64,000 nucleotides of DNA from Phaeobacter inhibens DSM 16374. GTDB lineage: Bacteria > Pseudomonadota > Alphaproteobacteria > Rhodobacterales > Rhodobacteraceae. The stretch covers positions 868,001-932,000 of the forward strand of contig NZ_KI421498.1 in NCBI RefSeq assembly GCF_000473105.1. The letters are read 5' to 3'. The notes under the pieces were generated by a model, which did not search any database, had not been told where the DNA came from, and saw only the letters and a list, made by a program, of their open reading frames with translations. Below, one piece after another: positions 17,411-26,675 of the stretch. Position 1 is the stretch's first letter, and each line of letters opens with the position of its first letter. Both the position numbers and the translations under genes were made by a program.

Positions 17411-18052
17411 ATGGCAGATCGGCGCGGCCTGTTGATTATCCTTTCTTCGCCCTCAGGGGCTGGGAAATCCACATTGGCGAAACGGCTGCGGTCCTGGGAT
17501 CCCAGCATTGAATTTTCCGTCTCGGCCACCACGCGCAATCCGCGTCCCGGTGAAACCGACGGGCAGGACTATCACTTCATCACCACTGATGCCTTCAAGA
17601 CCGCCGTGAGCGAAGGCAACATGCTGGAGCACGCTCATGTGTTTGGCAATTTCTATGGCTCACCCAAGGGGCCGGTGAAGGCGGCGATTGATGGCGGGCG
17701 TGACGTGCTGTTTGATATCGACTGGCAGGGTGCGCAGCAGATCCGCAACTCAGACCTGGGGCAGCACACGCTGTCGATCTTCCTGCTGCCGCCCTCGATC
17801 GGAGAGTTGCGCCGCCGACTGGAGAGCCGCGCGCAGGATGATGCCGCGACCATCACCCGCAGGATGGAGAAAAGCTGGGACGAAATCAGCCACTGGGGCA
17901 GCTATGATCACGTGCTGATCAACGATGATCTGGATGCCACCGAGCTACAGCTGAAGACCATTATCACCGCCACCCGTCTGCGCCGCATCCAGCAGCCGCA
18001 TCTGGTCGACCATGTGCGCGGCCTGCAAAGCGAATTTGAGGATCTGTCATGA
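17411..18052 (+). CDS. gmk: Guanylate kinase
   Basis: A 213-residue cytoplasmic kinase converting GMP and ATP to GDP and ADP. The P-loop [10 protein letters not shown] is at residues 12-21; the GMP-binding region [10 protein letters not shown]-like segment ([19 protein letters not shown]) and the lid-region arginines ([11 protein letters not shown]) are present. It overlaps the next gene by 4 bases (ATGA). The length is typical and nothing is unusual. Confidence 0.96.
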   Translation: MADRRGLLIILSSPSGAGKSTLAKRLRSWDPSIEFSVSATTRNPRPGETDGQDYHFITTDAFKTAVSEGNMLEHAHVFGNFYGSPKGPVKAAIDGGRDVLFDIDWQGAQQIRNSDLGQHTLSIFLLPPSIGELRRRLESRAQDDAATITRRMEKSWDEISHWGSYDHVLINDDLDATELQLKTIITATRLRRIQQPHLVDHVRGLQSEFEDLS

Positions 18053-18570
18053 CCATCTATGCCTTGGGCGACAAAACACCCGAACTCCACGCCGACACAT
18101 GGGTCGCGCCGGATGCTAATCTGATCGGCCTTGTGGTGTTGGAGGAGAGGGCCTCGGTCTGGTTCGGCAGCACCATCCGCGCAGATCACGAGGAGATCCG
18201 TATCGGACGCGGTTCTAACGTGCAGGAAAACTGCGTCATGCATATTGACGCAGGCTACCCCCTGACCATTGGCGAGAACTGCACAATCGGCCACAAGGTG
18301 ATGCTGCATGGCTGCACCATCGGCGACAATTCCCTGATTGGGATGGGGGCAACCGTCCTCAACGGGGCCAAGATCGGCAAGAACTGCCTGATCGGTGCGG
18401 GCGCCCTGATCACAGAGAATAAAGAAATCCCCGATAATTCTCTGGTCATGGGCGCACCCGGCAAAATTGTCCGCGATGTGGATGAAGCCCTGGTGCAATC
18501 CCTGCGCCAAAGCGCCGAGCACTACCAGGAAAACATGCGTCGTTTTCGCGACGAACTGACAGAGGTCTGA
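18049..18570 (+). CDS. Gamma carbonic anhydrase family protein
   Basis: A 173-residue left-handed beta-helix protein (hexapeptide repeats from about 20-130). The three metal-ligand histidines of the gamma-class family appear in the segment CVMHIDAG...[15 protein letters not shown]. Members form homotrimers with zinc or iron at the interfaces; many bacterial relatives (YrdA/CaiE-like) have weak or no proven carbonic anhydrase activity, so the exact reaction is uncertain. It is coupled to gmk by a 4-base overlap and followed after 3 bases by a trans-sulfuration enzyme. Confidence 0.85.
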   Translation: MTIYALGDKTPELHADTWVAPDANLIGLVVLEERASVWFGSTIRADHEEIRIGRGSNVQENCVMHIDAGYPLTIGENCTIGHKVMLHGCTIGDNSLIGMGATVLNGAKIGKNCLIGAGALITENKEIPDNSLVMGAPGKIVRDVDEALVQSLRQSAEHYQENMRRFRDELTEV

Positions 18571-18573
18571 CAC

Positions 18574-19755
18574 GTGAGAAATTCCAAAGGGTCGCTGATG
18601 CGGCCAGATCCCTTGCCCTTCAGCGCGAGCCATCCGGTTGTGACGCCACTCAGCCCGTCGGTTGTCTATGCCAGCGAAACGCCGGATGCGCTTGACGACC
18701 AATACGAAGGGCGAGTGCACGGCTATACCTACTCCCGCGAAGGCCATCCCAACGCCGATGTCGTCGCCAAGCGGCTCGATGCGATGGAAGGGATGCCCGG
18801 TGGGGTCGTGACCGGGTCCGGTATGGCGGCGGTTTCTGCCGTTCTGCTGGGCCTGCTGAAAACAGGCGATCATGTGATTGGTGGCAATCAGCTCTATGGG
18901 CGGTCGATGCGCCTGATGGCCGAGGATCTGCCGCGTCTGGGCATCGAAACCACTTTGGCCAATCCCGGTGATGTGGCCGCAGTGAAGGCGGCGATCCGCC
19001 CCGAAACCACGATGATCCTGGTCGAGGCGGTGTCAAACCCGACGCTTGCCGTCGCCGATATCGACGGGTTGGCCCAGCTCTGCAAGGACCGCGATATCCT
19101 TTTGGTGGTCGACAATACCTTCACCACGCCACGGGGCTTTCAACCTTTTGATCATGGCGCCGATATCGTCATCCATTCGATCACCAAGCTGCTGGCGGGG
19201 CATTCCGATGTGATGCTCGGCTATGTCGTGGCCAAGGATCCTGAGATCAACACCCGTCTCAGCGTCTATGTGGTCACCACCGGCATGACGCCCAGCCCGT
19301 TTGACTGCTGGCTTGCGGAGCGTGGCATGTTGTCATTTGAGCTGCGGTTTGAACGCGCGCAGGCCACGGCGGTGACGCTCGCCGACCATCTGGCAGGGCT
19401 GCCCGGGGTCAAGCGGGTGATTTACCCGACCCGCAAGGATCATCCCGATCACGAGCGCGCCATGGCGCTGTTGGACGGGAAAGGCTGCAATATGGTCAGC
19501 TTTGAGCTTGAGGGCGGGCGCGCTGCGGCCAATGCCTTTACCCGTGGGGCCGATGGGCTGAACTTTGCCCCGACCCTTGGCGATGTGGGCACGACGCTGT
19601 CGCATCCGGCCTCATCCTCACACCGCGCCCTCAGCACAGAGGATCGCGCCAAACTGGGGCTGAGCGAAGGGTTCTTCCGCGTCTCGGTCGGGCTTGAGGA
19701 TCCGGAAACACTCTGCGCTGTCTTCACCGAAGCGGTCGCGGCTGCCACGTCATAG
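18574..19755 (+). CDS. Cystathionine gamma-synthase/lyase family PLP enzyme
   Basis: A 393-residue fold-type I PLP enzyme of the Cys/Met metabolism family. The PLP lysine is in SITKLLAGHSDVMLG, the phosphate-binding segment is VVTGSGMAAVSAVL, and VDNTFTTPRGFQPFDHGADIV carries the PLP-stacking Asp. It acts on sulfur amino acids (cystathionine synthase or lyase, or methionine gamma-lyase); motifs alone do not decide which. The start is GTG at 18574 with AGAGG upstream; an ATG 24 bases later is possible. It directly follows the gamma carbonic anhydrase gene, likely in the same transcript. Confidence 0.85.
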   Translation: MRNSKGSLMRPDPLPFSASHPVVTPLSPSVVYASETPDALDDQYEGRVHGYTYSREGHPNADVVAKRLDAMEGMPGGVVTGSGMAAVSAVLLGLLKTGDHVIGGNQLYGRSMRLMAEDLPRLGIETTLANPGDVAAVKAAIRPETTMILVEAVSNPTLAVADIDGLAQLCKDRDILLVVDNTFTTPRGFQPFDHGADIVIHSITKLLAGHSDVMLGYVVAKDPEINTRLSVYVVTTGMTPSPFDCWLAERGMLSFELRFERAQATAVTLADHLAGLPGVKRVIYPTRKDHPDHERAMALLDGKGCNMVSFELEGGRAAANAFTRGADGLNFAPTLGDVGTTLSHPASSSHRALSTEDRAKLGLSEGFFRVSVGLEDPETLCAVFTEAVAAATS

Positions 19756-19773
19756 TTACAATCGGTTTGTAAC
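19755..19773. promoter_or_regulatory. Inverted repeat upstream of phoR
   Basis: Perfect 7-base arms GTTACAA / TTGTAAC separated by 5 bases, 32 bases before the phoR start and touching the stop codon of the previous gene. The arms resemble single PhoB half-sites (compare CTGTTAC in the pstS box) but are inverted rather than direct, so this may be an operator for another regulator or chance. Confidence 0.35.
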
Positions 19774-19804
19774 ACGACCGGCACAGCAACAAAGCGAGGG
19801 GCAG

Positions 19805-20845
19805 ATGACACAGGATTTAATCGACGGTTTCATGGAAGCCATCCCCTTGCCAGCGGTGCTGGTCGATCAAAGCGAAAGGTTCATCGCCGCAAATGCGGCG
19901 GCGACCACACTGCTGGGTGCCAATCTGGTCGGACGTCATTTTGCCACCATCCTGCGCCAGCCCAATGTGGCCACGGCGATCGAAAGCTGTCTTTATGAAC
20001 GCAGCGCCAAAACCGCCCGTCACCTGTCCAACGACGGCGCACAGGACACCACGTTCGAGGTCGCCTTGCGCTATATTCCCGGCATTGGTGCGGTAAATGG
20101 CGGAGCGGCGCTGATCAGTCTCACGGATATCACTGACCGCGAGCAGGCCAGCCAGATGAGACGTGATTTCGTCGCCAATGTCAGCCATGAACTGCGCACG
20201 CCGCTGACCGCGCTGATGGGGTTCATTGAAACGCTCCGTGGCCCCGCGCGTGACGATGCCCCGGCACGCGACAGGTTTCTCACAATCATGCAGGGCGAGG
20301 CAAATCGGATGAACCGCCTGGTCGGGGATCTCTTGTCGCTGAATCGGGTCGAGAGCGAAGAGCGTGTGCGGCCGCGCGAGCAACTCGACTTGGGCGCGCA
20401 TCTGGCCTCAACGCTGAAATCACTGGAACCGGTGGCGGAGGCTGCAGATGTGCAGCTTATTCTGGAAATCCCAGAGGAGCCGACGCTGGTCACCGGGGAT
20501 CCGGATCAGCTGCAGCAGGTGTTCACAAACCTTGTTGAGAACGCCATCAAATATGGCGGCGATCAGGTGACCCTGCGCCTCAGAACACGCGACCGCGACC
20601 CCGCCGTCCGTGCCGCCGCCGTCCGGGTTGAGGTGATCGACAATGGCACCGGGATCGACCCGGTGCATTTGCCCCGGCTCACGGAACGGTTCTACCGCGT
20701 CGACACGCACAGATCGCGTGAGCAGGGCGGCACCGGGCTGGGGCTGGCGATCGTCAAACATATCATCAACCGCCATCGCGGCCGGATGCGGGTGGAAAGC
20801 TCCGCTGCGACGGGCACGGTGTTCACCGTGATCCTTCCGCGCTGA
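19805..20845 (+). CDS. phoR: Phosphate regulon sensor histidine kinase PhoR
   Basis: A 346-residue histidine kinase: N-terminal PAS domain (about 5-110), HisKA domain with His128 in FVANVSHELRTPLTALMGF, and HATPase domain with N box VFTNLVENAIKYGG, G1 VIDNGTGID and G2 GGTGLGLAIVKHI. Identity as PhoR rests on its place before pstSCAB-phoU-phoB. It shows no transmembrane segment or periplasmic domain, so it must sense status inside the cell or through PhoU/Pst. The ATG at 19805 follows GAGGGGCAG; a longer upstream reading would overlap the preceding gene. Confidence 0.9.
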   Translation: MTQDLIDGFMEAIPLPAVLVDQSERFIAANAAATTLLGANLVGRHFATILRQPNVATAIESCLYERSAKTARHLSNDGAQDTTFEVALRYIPGIGAVNGGAALISLTDITDREQASQMRRDFVANVSHELRTPLTALMGFIETLRGPARDDAPARDRFLTIMQGEANRMNRLVGDLLSLNRVESEERVRPREQLDLGAHLASTLKSLEPVAEAADVQLILEIPEEPTLVTGDPDQLQQVFTNLVENAIKYGGDQVTLRLRTRDRDPAVRAAAVRVEVIDNGTGIDPVHLPRLTERFYRVDTHRSREQGGTGLGLAIVKHIINRHRGRMRVESSAATGTVFTVILPR

Positions 20846-20977
20846 CACGACGGTGAGGCGTTGGCGCGCTGTATGTGACAATAAACTGCGCGCCCACCGC
20901 GAAGTTCGTCGCGAAAAGTTAAGAAAACCCACCGTTGCCCGGCCGATTTGTCACAAAAAACGGGGCAGCAACCGGGT

Positions 20978-21006
20978 TTGTCATACAGCTGTTACATAGC
21001 CGTCAC
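20978..21006 (+). promoter_or_regulatory. Pho box (PhoB binding site) upstream of pstS
   Basis: Three direct 7-base repeats at 11-base spacing: TTGTCAT (20978), CTGTTAC (20989), CCGTCAC (21000), each separated by 4 bases. This is the PhoB-box layout (CTGTCAT repeats). A further TTGTCAC lies at 20948-20954. The box ends 82 bases before the pstS start, fitting activation of pstSCAB-phoU-phoB under phosphate limitation. Confidence 0.85.
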
Positions 21007-21088
21007 AAAAGGCACATGCGCCGCCCTTAGGTGAGGGCGCAAGATCATCACGGGATGATCCTGAAAATTGACACCCAAGGAGACACAG

Positions 21089-22144
21089 ATGTCCTTTGTG
21101 AAACTCACCGCTTCCGCCCTGGCCATTTCGGCTGTTTCTGCCACTGCTGCGGCAGCGCGCGATCAGGTTCAGGTTGCCGGTTCTTCGACTGTTCTGCCCT
21201 ATGCCTCCATCGTGGCCGAAGCCTTTGGCGAGAACTTCGACTTCCCGACACCGGTCGTTGAATCCGGTGGGTCCTCTGCCGGTCTGAAGCGGTTCTGCGA
21301 AGGTGTGGGCGAAAACACCATCGACGTGGCCAACGCATCGCGCCGCATCAAGGACAAGGAAATCAAGGCCTGCGCAGAAAACGGCGTGACCGACATCATC
21401 GAAGTTCAGATCGGTTATGACGGCATCGTGTTTGCCAATGACATCAAGGGCAACGCCTTTGAATACACGCCGACCGACTGGTTCCTGGCCCTGTCCGACG
21501 AGATCCTGGTTGATGGCAAAATGGTCGCCAACCCCAACAAAACCTGGGCCGATGTGAACAGCGCCTTCCCGGCGCAAGACATTCAGGCCTTCATCCCCGG
21601 CACCAAGCACGGCACCCGCGAAGTGTTCGAAGACAAGGTGATCCTGGCAGGCTGCGAAGCCACCGGCGCCTTCGAGCATCTGCTGGCTCACGCCGAAGGT
21701 GACAGCGACAAAGCCAAGAAGAAAGCCGCAGAGAAAGCCTGTATTTCCCTACGCACAGACGGCAAGTCGGTCGACATCGACGGCGACTACACCGAAACCC
21801 TGGCCCGCATCGAGAGCAACAAGGACGGCATCGGCGTCTTTGGTCTGGCGTTCTATGAGAACAACACAGACAAGCTGCAGGTTGCCACCATGTCCGGCAT
21901 TGTACCCACCACCGAGAGCATTGCCGAAGGTGAATATCCGGTATCGCGCCCGCTGTTCTTCTACGTGAAGAAAGCCCACATCGGCGTGATCCCCGGCCTG
22001 AAAGAATACGCTGAATTCTTCGTCGCAGACGAAGTGGCCGGCCCCGATGGCCCGCTGGCAGAGTATGGTCTGGTTGCCGATCCTGAGCTGACCAAGACTC
22101 AGGCTGTGGTCTCCGAAGAAGAGGTCATCGGCGGCAACTCCTGA
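21089..22144 (+). CDS. pstS: Phosphate ABC transporter substrate-binding protein PstS
   Basis: A 351-residue periplasmic protein with signal peptide (cleavage near TAAAA-RDQ) and the phosphate-binding motifs VAGSSTVLPYAS, ESGGSSAGLKRFCEG and PGTKHGTREVFEDKVI. It hands inorganic phosphate to PstCA. The ATG at 21089, 6 bases after AAGGAG, is chosen over an in-frame TTG 21 bases upstream. A Pho box lies just upstream, and a stable hairpin follows the stop, probably keeping its message more abundant than those of the permease genes. Confidence 0.95.
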   Translation: MSFVKLTASALAISAVSATAAAARDQVQVAGSSTVLPYASIVAEAFGENFDFPTPVVESGGSSAGLKRFCEGVGENTIDVANASRRIKDKEIKACAENGVTDIIEVQIGYDGIVFANDIKGNAFEYTPTDWFLALSDEILVDGKMVANPNKTWADVNSAFPAQDIQAFIPGTKHGTREVFEDKVILAGCEATGAFEHLLAHAEGDSDKAKKKAAEKACISLRTDGKSVDIDGDYTETLARIESNKDGIGVFGLAFYENNTDKLQVATMSGIVPTTESIAEGEYPVSRPLFFYVKKAHIGVIPGLKEYAEFFVADEVAGPDGPLAEYGLVADPELTKTQAVVSEEEVIGGNS

Positions 22145-22167
22145 TCGCCCGGCCAGAATGACACTGC

Positions 22168-22197
22168 GGGCCGGGGCATTTGAAATTGCCCCGGCCC
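22168..22197 (+). promoter_or_regulatory. Intercistronic hairpin after pstS
   Basis: Perfect 11-bp stem (22168-22178 with 22187-22197) around an 8-base loop, no T-run. It is likely an mRNA stabiliser or partial terminator between pstS and pstC, parallel to the one after the liv binding-protein gene. Confidence 0.6.
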
Positions 22198-22289
22198 AAT
22201 TCATGACCACCACAAGACACCCCTTTGCAATCCGGCGTGGTCGGCTCTTGCAGAACCGGATTTTCCGTCTCACTCAAACGGAGTAGCTG

Positions 22290-23768
22290 ATGCCGACAGT
22301 TTGGCTCGTGATTGCCCTTCTTGCCCTTTCCGGGCTGGGCTTTGTGCTGGGGCGCAACCGCGCGCTTGCCTCGGCAGGAGGGAACGCCAAGGCGTTGCAC
22401 TCGTTGCCCGCTTACTACGGTCACAACGTGGCCTTCAGCGCGCTGGTGCCTGCACTGGCGGTGCTGGCCATATGGTCGCTGGCCCAGCCCATGGTCATTG
22501 AGAACCGTGTATCCGCCATGATCCCTGCGGAACTGGTGCCGGAGAATTCCACGCTTGGCCTCGTGATGAGTGACGTGCGCCGTCTTGCCGAAGGGCTGGA
22601 CCTGGCGGTAGAGCAGGGCGTTCTTTCCTCGACCGAAGCCCGCAACCTCGACAGTGGTGAAACCGATATTCGCGCCCGTCTCGGGGATATCGGTGTTGCC
22701 CTCGGCTCTGAAGTGCGCCCAGAGGTGCTAAACGCAGCCCAGAGCTATCGGAGCCTTTCCAACAAGGGTCAGATCATCATGTCGGTGATTGTTGGCCTCT
22801 TGGCTATGGTCGGCTTTGCCTGGGCCTATGGCCGCACGCACAAGGATTTCCGCGCCCGTAATGTGGTGGAACAGGGGATCATGGCGCTGCTCATTCTTGC
22901 TGCCAGTCTCGCGATCCTGACCACCGTCGGCATCGTCTTCTCAATGCTGTTCGAGAGCATCAACTTCTTTGGGCTGCATGCCTGGAGTGACTTCTTCTTT
23001 GGCACCACATGGGCGCCGAACTTCCGCGGGGACAGTGACCTGTCGATCCTGCCGTTGCTGTGGGGAACGCTGTATATCTCCGCTATTGCGCTGCTGGTCG
23101 CGGTGCCTGTCGGGCTATTTGCTGCGATCTATCTCTCTGAATATGCCAGCGGCACAACCCGCGCCTTTGCCAAGCCACTGCTGGAGATCCTCGCCGGGAT
23201 CCCGACCATCGTCTACGGCCTCTTTGCATTGCTGACCGTTGGCCCGCTTCTTGTGAAATTCTTCGGCCAGGGCGAAGACGGCATTTTGGGGGTCGAGTGG
23301 ATGAGCGGGGCGACCTCGGTGCTGACTGCTGGTCTGGTGATGGGCATCATGCTGATCCCCTTTGTGTCTTCGCTGTCCGATGACATCATCAACGCCGTGC
23401 CTCAGGCCATGCGCGATGGCTCGCTTGGATTGGGTGCGACCAAATCCGAAACCATCCGTCAGGTGGTCATTCCGGCCGCGCTGCCGGGTATCGTCGGCGC
23501 TGTCCTGCTTGCGGCATCGCGCGCCATCGGTGAGACGATGATCGTGGTTATGGGGGCAGGGGCGATTGCGAAATTCTCGCTCAACCCGCTGGAATCAATG
23601 ACCACGATCACCACACGTATTGTCAGCCAGTTGACCGGCGATACGGATTTCGCCAGCCCCGAAACGCTCGTTGCCTTTGCCCTTGGTCTGACCCTCTTTG
23701 TCCTGACCCTCGGCCTCAATGTCCTGGCGCTTTATATCGTGCGCAAATACCGGGAGCAGTACGACTAA
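22290..23768 (+). CDS. pstC: Phosphate ABC transporter permease PstC
   Basis: A 492-residue membrane protein, longer than E. coli PstC (about 320) because of an N-terminal extension with its own hydrophobic segments and a soluble loop (about 70-165). The C-terminal half carries the permease core LLEILAGIPTIVYGLFAL and the EAA-type loop ALGLGATKSETIRQVVIPAALPGIVG-like region. It forms the channel with PstA. Its stop overlaps the pstA start by one base. Long PstC/PstA pairs are common in alphaproteobacteria. Confidence 0.93.
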   Translation: MPTVWLVIALLALSGLGFVLGRNRALASAGGNAKALHSLPAYYGHNVAFSALVPALAVLAIWSLAQPMVIENRVSAMIPAELVPENSTLGLVMSDVRRLAEGLDLAVEQGVLSSTEARNLDSGETDIRARLGDIGVALGSEVRPEVLNAAQSYRSLSNKGQIIMSVIVGLLAMVGFAWAYGRTHKDFRARNVVEQGIMALLILAASLAILTTVGIVFSMLFESINFFGLHAWSDFFFGTTWAPNFRGDSDLSILPLLWGTLYISAIALLVAVPVGLFAAIYLSEYASGTTRAFAKPLLEILAGIPTIVYGLFALLTVGPLLVKFFGQGEDGILGVEWMSGATSVLTAGLVMGIMLIPFVSSLSDDIINAVPQAMRDGSLGLGATKSETIRQVVIPAALPGIVGAVLLAASRAIGETMIVVMGAGAIAKFSLNPLESMTTITTRIVSQLTGDTDFASPETLVAFALGLTLFVLTLGLNVLALYIVRKYREQYD

Positions 23769-25138
23769 TGACCGATATCAGCCAAAACACCCCCGGACCG
23801 AACACCGCCGGATCCGACGCCCGGCACGCAGGCTCCCTGCTGCAACAATCGGATCGCACCCGCAAACGCAACGCCGCCGAGCGCCGGTTCCGTGGCTACG
23901 GTATTGCCGCCATCACGGTCGGCCTGCTGATGCTGGCCGTGCTGGTCTTCACCATTGTAAGCCGCGGCACAGGCGCGTTTCAGCAGACCTTCATCACGCT
24001 GGATGTGGAACTGCTGGAGAGCAAACTGGATAAATCCGGCACCCGCGATCTGGACGCGATCAAGAAGGTGACCACCTTCGGGTATGCGCCGCTGATCAAA
24101 AACGCGGTGCAGGCGAAAGTTGCAGAGCTGGGGATCGACACCGATCTGAAGGCCAAGGCCATGGCAGGTATCCTGTCGAAAAACGCCGCCGCCCAGCTGC
24201 GAGCCTATGTGGTGGAAAACCCCGATCAGATCGGTCAGACGGTGACATTCCGGTTTCTCGCCTCCAGCCGTGTTGATGGCTACCTGAAGGGCCGTGTCAG
24301 CCGTGACAGCATTGTCAACGACAAGAGCATCTCGCCCGCGCAACTCGATCTGGTGGATGCACTGGTGGCAGCGGAGGTCGCGGCGAAGACTTTCAACCTG
24401 GATTTCATCACCGGCGCCGATGCCTCTGATGCGCGTCCAGAAGCGGCCGGCATGGGCGTCTCCATGATGGGCTCGCTGTTCATGATGCTGGTGGTTCTGG
24501 CGCTGGCACTGCCTATTGGGGTTGCCGCCTCGATCTATCTTGAGGAATTCGCCCCCAAGAACTGGATCACCGATGTGATTGAGGTGAATATCTCCAACCT
24601 CGCTGCCGTGCCATCAATCGTGTTTGGTATTCTGGGCCTTGCAGTATTCATCAACTACATGCACCTGCCGATGTCAGCGCCGCTGGTGGGTGGTCTGGTG
24701 TTGACCTTGATGACTCTGCCGACAGTGATCATCTCGACCCGCGCCTCGCTGAAATCCGTGCCGCCCTCTATCCGGGATGCCGCACTGGGGGTCGGGGCCT
24801 CGCGCATGCAGGCGGTGTTTCACCATGTCCTGCCGCTGGCCGCACCGGGTATCCTGACCGGCACCATCATTGGTCTGGCGCAGGCCTTGGGTGAGACCGC
24901 ACCGCTGCTGCTGATCGGCATGGTCGGCTTCATCGCCTCCAATGCGCCGGAAACGATTGCCGACGGCCTGTTGGCGCCGAACTCGGCCATGCCAGCACAG
25001 ATCTATGAATGGGCCAAACGCGCAGATCCGGCATTTTACGAACGCGCCTGGGGCGGTATCATCATCCTGTTGATCTTCCTCGTCACCATGAACACAGTGG
25101 CCGTAATCCTGCGCCGCCGCTTTGAACGCCGCTGGTAA
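23768..25138 (+). CDS. pstA: Phosphate ABC transporter permease PstA
   Basis: A 456-residue membrane permease with an N-terminal DUF3333-type extension (about 30-210, one membrane helix and a periplasmic domain) fused to the PstA core: ISNLAAVPSIVFGILGLAVF and ALGVGASRMQAVFHHVLPLAAPG. It starts on the last base of the pstC stop codon (TAATG) and is followed 12 bases later by pstB. The extra N-terminal domain is unlike E. coli PstA but normal in this lineage; its purpose is not known. Confidence 0.93.
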   Translation: MTDISQNTPGPNTAGSDARHAGSLLQQSDRTRKRNAAERRFRGYGIAAITVGLLMLAVLVFTIVSRGTGAFQQTFITLDVELLESKLDKSGTRDLDAIKKVTTFGYAPLIKNAVQAKVAELGIDTDLKAKAMAGILSKNAAAQLRAYVVENPDQIGQTVTFRFLASSRVDGYLKGRVSRDSIVNDKSISPAQLDLVDALVAAEVAAKTFNLDFITGADASDARPEAAGMGVSMMGSLFMMLVVLALALPIGVAASIYLEEFAPKNWITDVIEVNISNLAAVPSIVFGILGLAVFINYMHLPMSAPLVGGLVLTLMTLPTVIISTRASLKSVPPSIRDAALGVGASRMQAVFHHVLPLAAPGILTGTIIGLAQALGETAPLLLIGMVGFIASNAPETIADGLLAPNSAMPAQIYEWAKRADPAFYERAWGGIIILLIFLVTMNTVAVILRRRFERRW

Positions 25139-25150
25139 GAGGGGGCAATT

Positions 25151-25948
25151 ATGAACCAGATGACTGCATTGGACAAAGACGTGCAAACTCAGAAAACCAA
25201 GATCGCCGCCAAGAATGTGAATGTCTATTACGGCGAGTCCCACGCGATCAAGGACGTGAACGTCGAGATCGAAGACAACACCGTCACCGCTTTCATCGGC
25301 CCATCGGGCTGCGGCAAGTCGACCTTTCTGCGCTGTCTCAACCGGATGAATGACACGATTGATATCTGCCGGGTAACTGGCGATATCTCCATTGATGGCG
25401 AAGATATCTACGACAACCGCGTGGATCCCGTGCAGCTGCGCGCTAAGGTGGGCATGGTGTTTCAGAAACCGAACCCGTTCCCCAAGTCGATCTATGACAA
25501 CGTCGCCTATGGCCCGCGCATCCACGGCCTGGCCGCCAATAAGGCGGAGCTGGACGAGATCGTTGAGAAATCCCTGCGCCGTGGCGCCATCTGGGATGAG
25601 GTGAAGGACCGTCTTGATGCGCCGGGTACCGGTCTCTCCGGCGGCCAGCAACAGCGCCTGTGTATCGCCCGCGCCGTCGCGACCGAACCCGAAGTGCTCT
25701 TGATGGATGAGCCATGTTCGGCGCTGGACCCGATTGCAACCGCCCAGATCGAAGAGCTGATTGACGAGCTGCGCAACAGCTATTCGGTGGTGATCGTCAC
25801 CCACTCCATGCAGCAGGCCGCACGGGTGAGCCAGAAAACCGCATTTTTCCATCTTGGCAATCTGGTGGAATTTGGTGCGACCGGGCAGATCTTCACCAAT
25901 CCCGAAGATCCCCGCACCGAAAGCTATATCACCGGCCGTATCGGCTGA
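25151..25948 (+). CDS. pstB: Phosphate ABC transporter ATP-binding protein PstB
   Basis: A 265-residue ABC ATPase energising phosphate uptake. Walker [10 protein letters not shown] is at residues 50-58, followed by the PstB-specific [10 protein letters not shown]; signature [16 protein letters not shown]; Walker [14 protein letters not shown], where the Cys after the DEP is characteristic of PstB. A good ribosome site (GAGGGGGC) precedes the ATG. It lies in the middle of the pst-pho transcript. Confidence 0.96.
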   Translation: MNQMTALDKDVQTQKTKIAAKNVNVYYGESHAIKDVNVEIEDNTVTAFIGPSGCGKSTFLRCLNRMNDTIDICRVTGDISIDGEDIYDNRVDPVQLRAKVGMVFQKPNPFPKSIYDNVAYGPRIHGLAANKAELDEIVEKSLRRGAIWDEVKDRLDAPGTGLSGGQQQRLCIARAVATEPEVLLMDEPCSALDPIATAQIEELIDELRNSYSVVIVTHSMQQAARVSQKTAFFHLGNLVEFGATGQIFTNPEDPRTESYITGRIG

Positions 25949-25962
25949 TCGAGGACTGACCC

Positions 25963-26673
25963 ATGGTAGAACAACATATTGCATCCGCGTTTGACCGCGA
26001 CCTCGAAGCTATTCAGGCTCAGATCATGAAAATGGGGGGCCTTGTCGAGGCTGCCATTATGGACGCGGCCCGCGCGCTGGAAACCCGGGATGAGGAACTG
26101 GCCCAACAGGTGCGTCAGGGCGACAAGGCCATCGACGGTCTCGAAGAACTGATCAACGAAGAAGCCGCCCGCGTTATCGCCATCCGTGCGCCCGCCGCCG
26201 TTGACCTGCGGCTGGTTCTGTCGGTGATGAAAATCTCCGGCAACCTTGAACGCATCGGCGATTATGCCAAGAACATCGCCAAACGGACGGCTGTTCTCGC
26301 GCAGGGGCCAAATGTCTCCGAAAGTGCTGCCGCCATGCGCCGTATGGCGCGCGAAGTCGAACTGATGCTGAAGGATGCGTTGGATTCCTACATTCAGCGC
26401 GATGTGGAACTGGCGCAGGACGTGATCGCCCGCGACCGCGACGTCGACCAGATGTACAATGCGCTGTTCCGCGAGTTCCTGACCTTCATGATGGAGGATC
26501 CGCGCAACATCACACCCTGCATGCACCTTCATTTCATTGCCAAGAACGTCGAACGCATGGGCGATCATGTCACGTCGATTGCCGAACAGGTGGTCTATCT
26601 GGTGACCGGCGACAAGCCCGAGGATGACCGGCAGAAAGCCGACACCACATCGTCTGTACCGCAGGAGGTCTGA
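25963..26673 (+). CDS. phoU: Phosphate signalling complex protein PhoU
   Basis: A 236-residue all-helical protein of two PhoU repeats. The metal-binding ExxxD motifs are seen in KISGNLERIGDYAKNIA (first repeat) and FIAKNVERMGDHVTSIAEQ (second repeat). PhoU links PstSCAB transport activity to PhoR so that the kinase is off when phosphate is plentiful. It is the penultimate gene of the operon, 2 bases upstream of phoB. Confidence 0.95.
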   Translation: MVEQHIASAFDRDLEAIQAQIMKMGGLVEAAIMDAARALETRDEELAQQVRQGDKAIDGLEELINEEAARVIAIRAPAAVDLRLVLSVMKISGNLERIGDYAKNIAKRTAVLAQGPNVSESAAAMRRMAREVELMLKDALDSYIQRDVELAQDVIARDRDVDQMYNALFREFLTFMMEDPRNITPCMHLHFIAKNVERMGDHVTSIAEQVVYLVTGDKPEDDRQKADTTSSVPQEV

Positions 26674-26675
26674 CC

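Noticed and set aside
24674-25984. A 436-codon minus-strand frame across pstA and pstB
   Set aside because: Antisense shadow spanning two conserved genes and their junction; no family resemblance.
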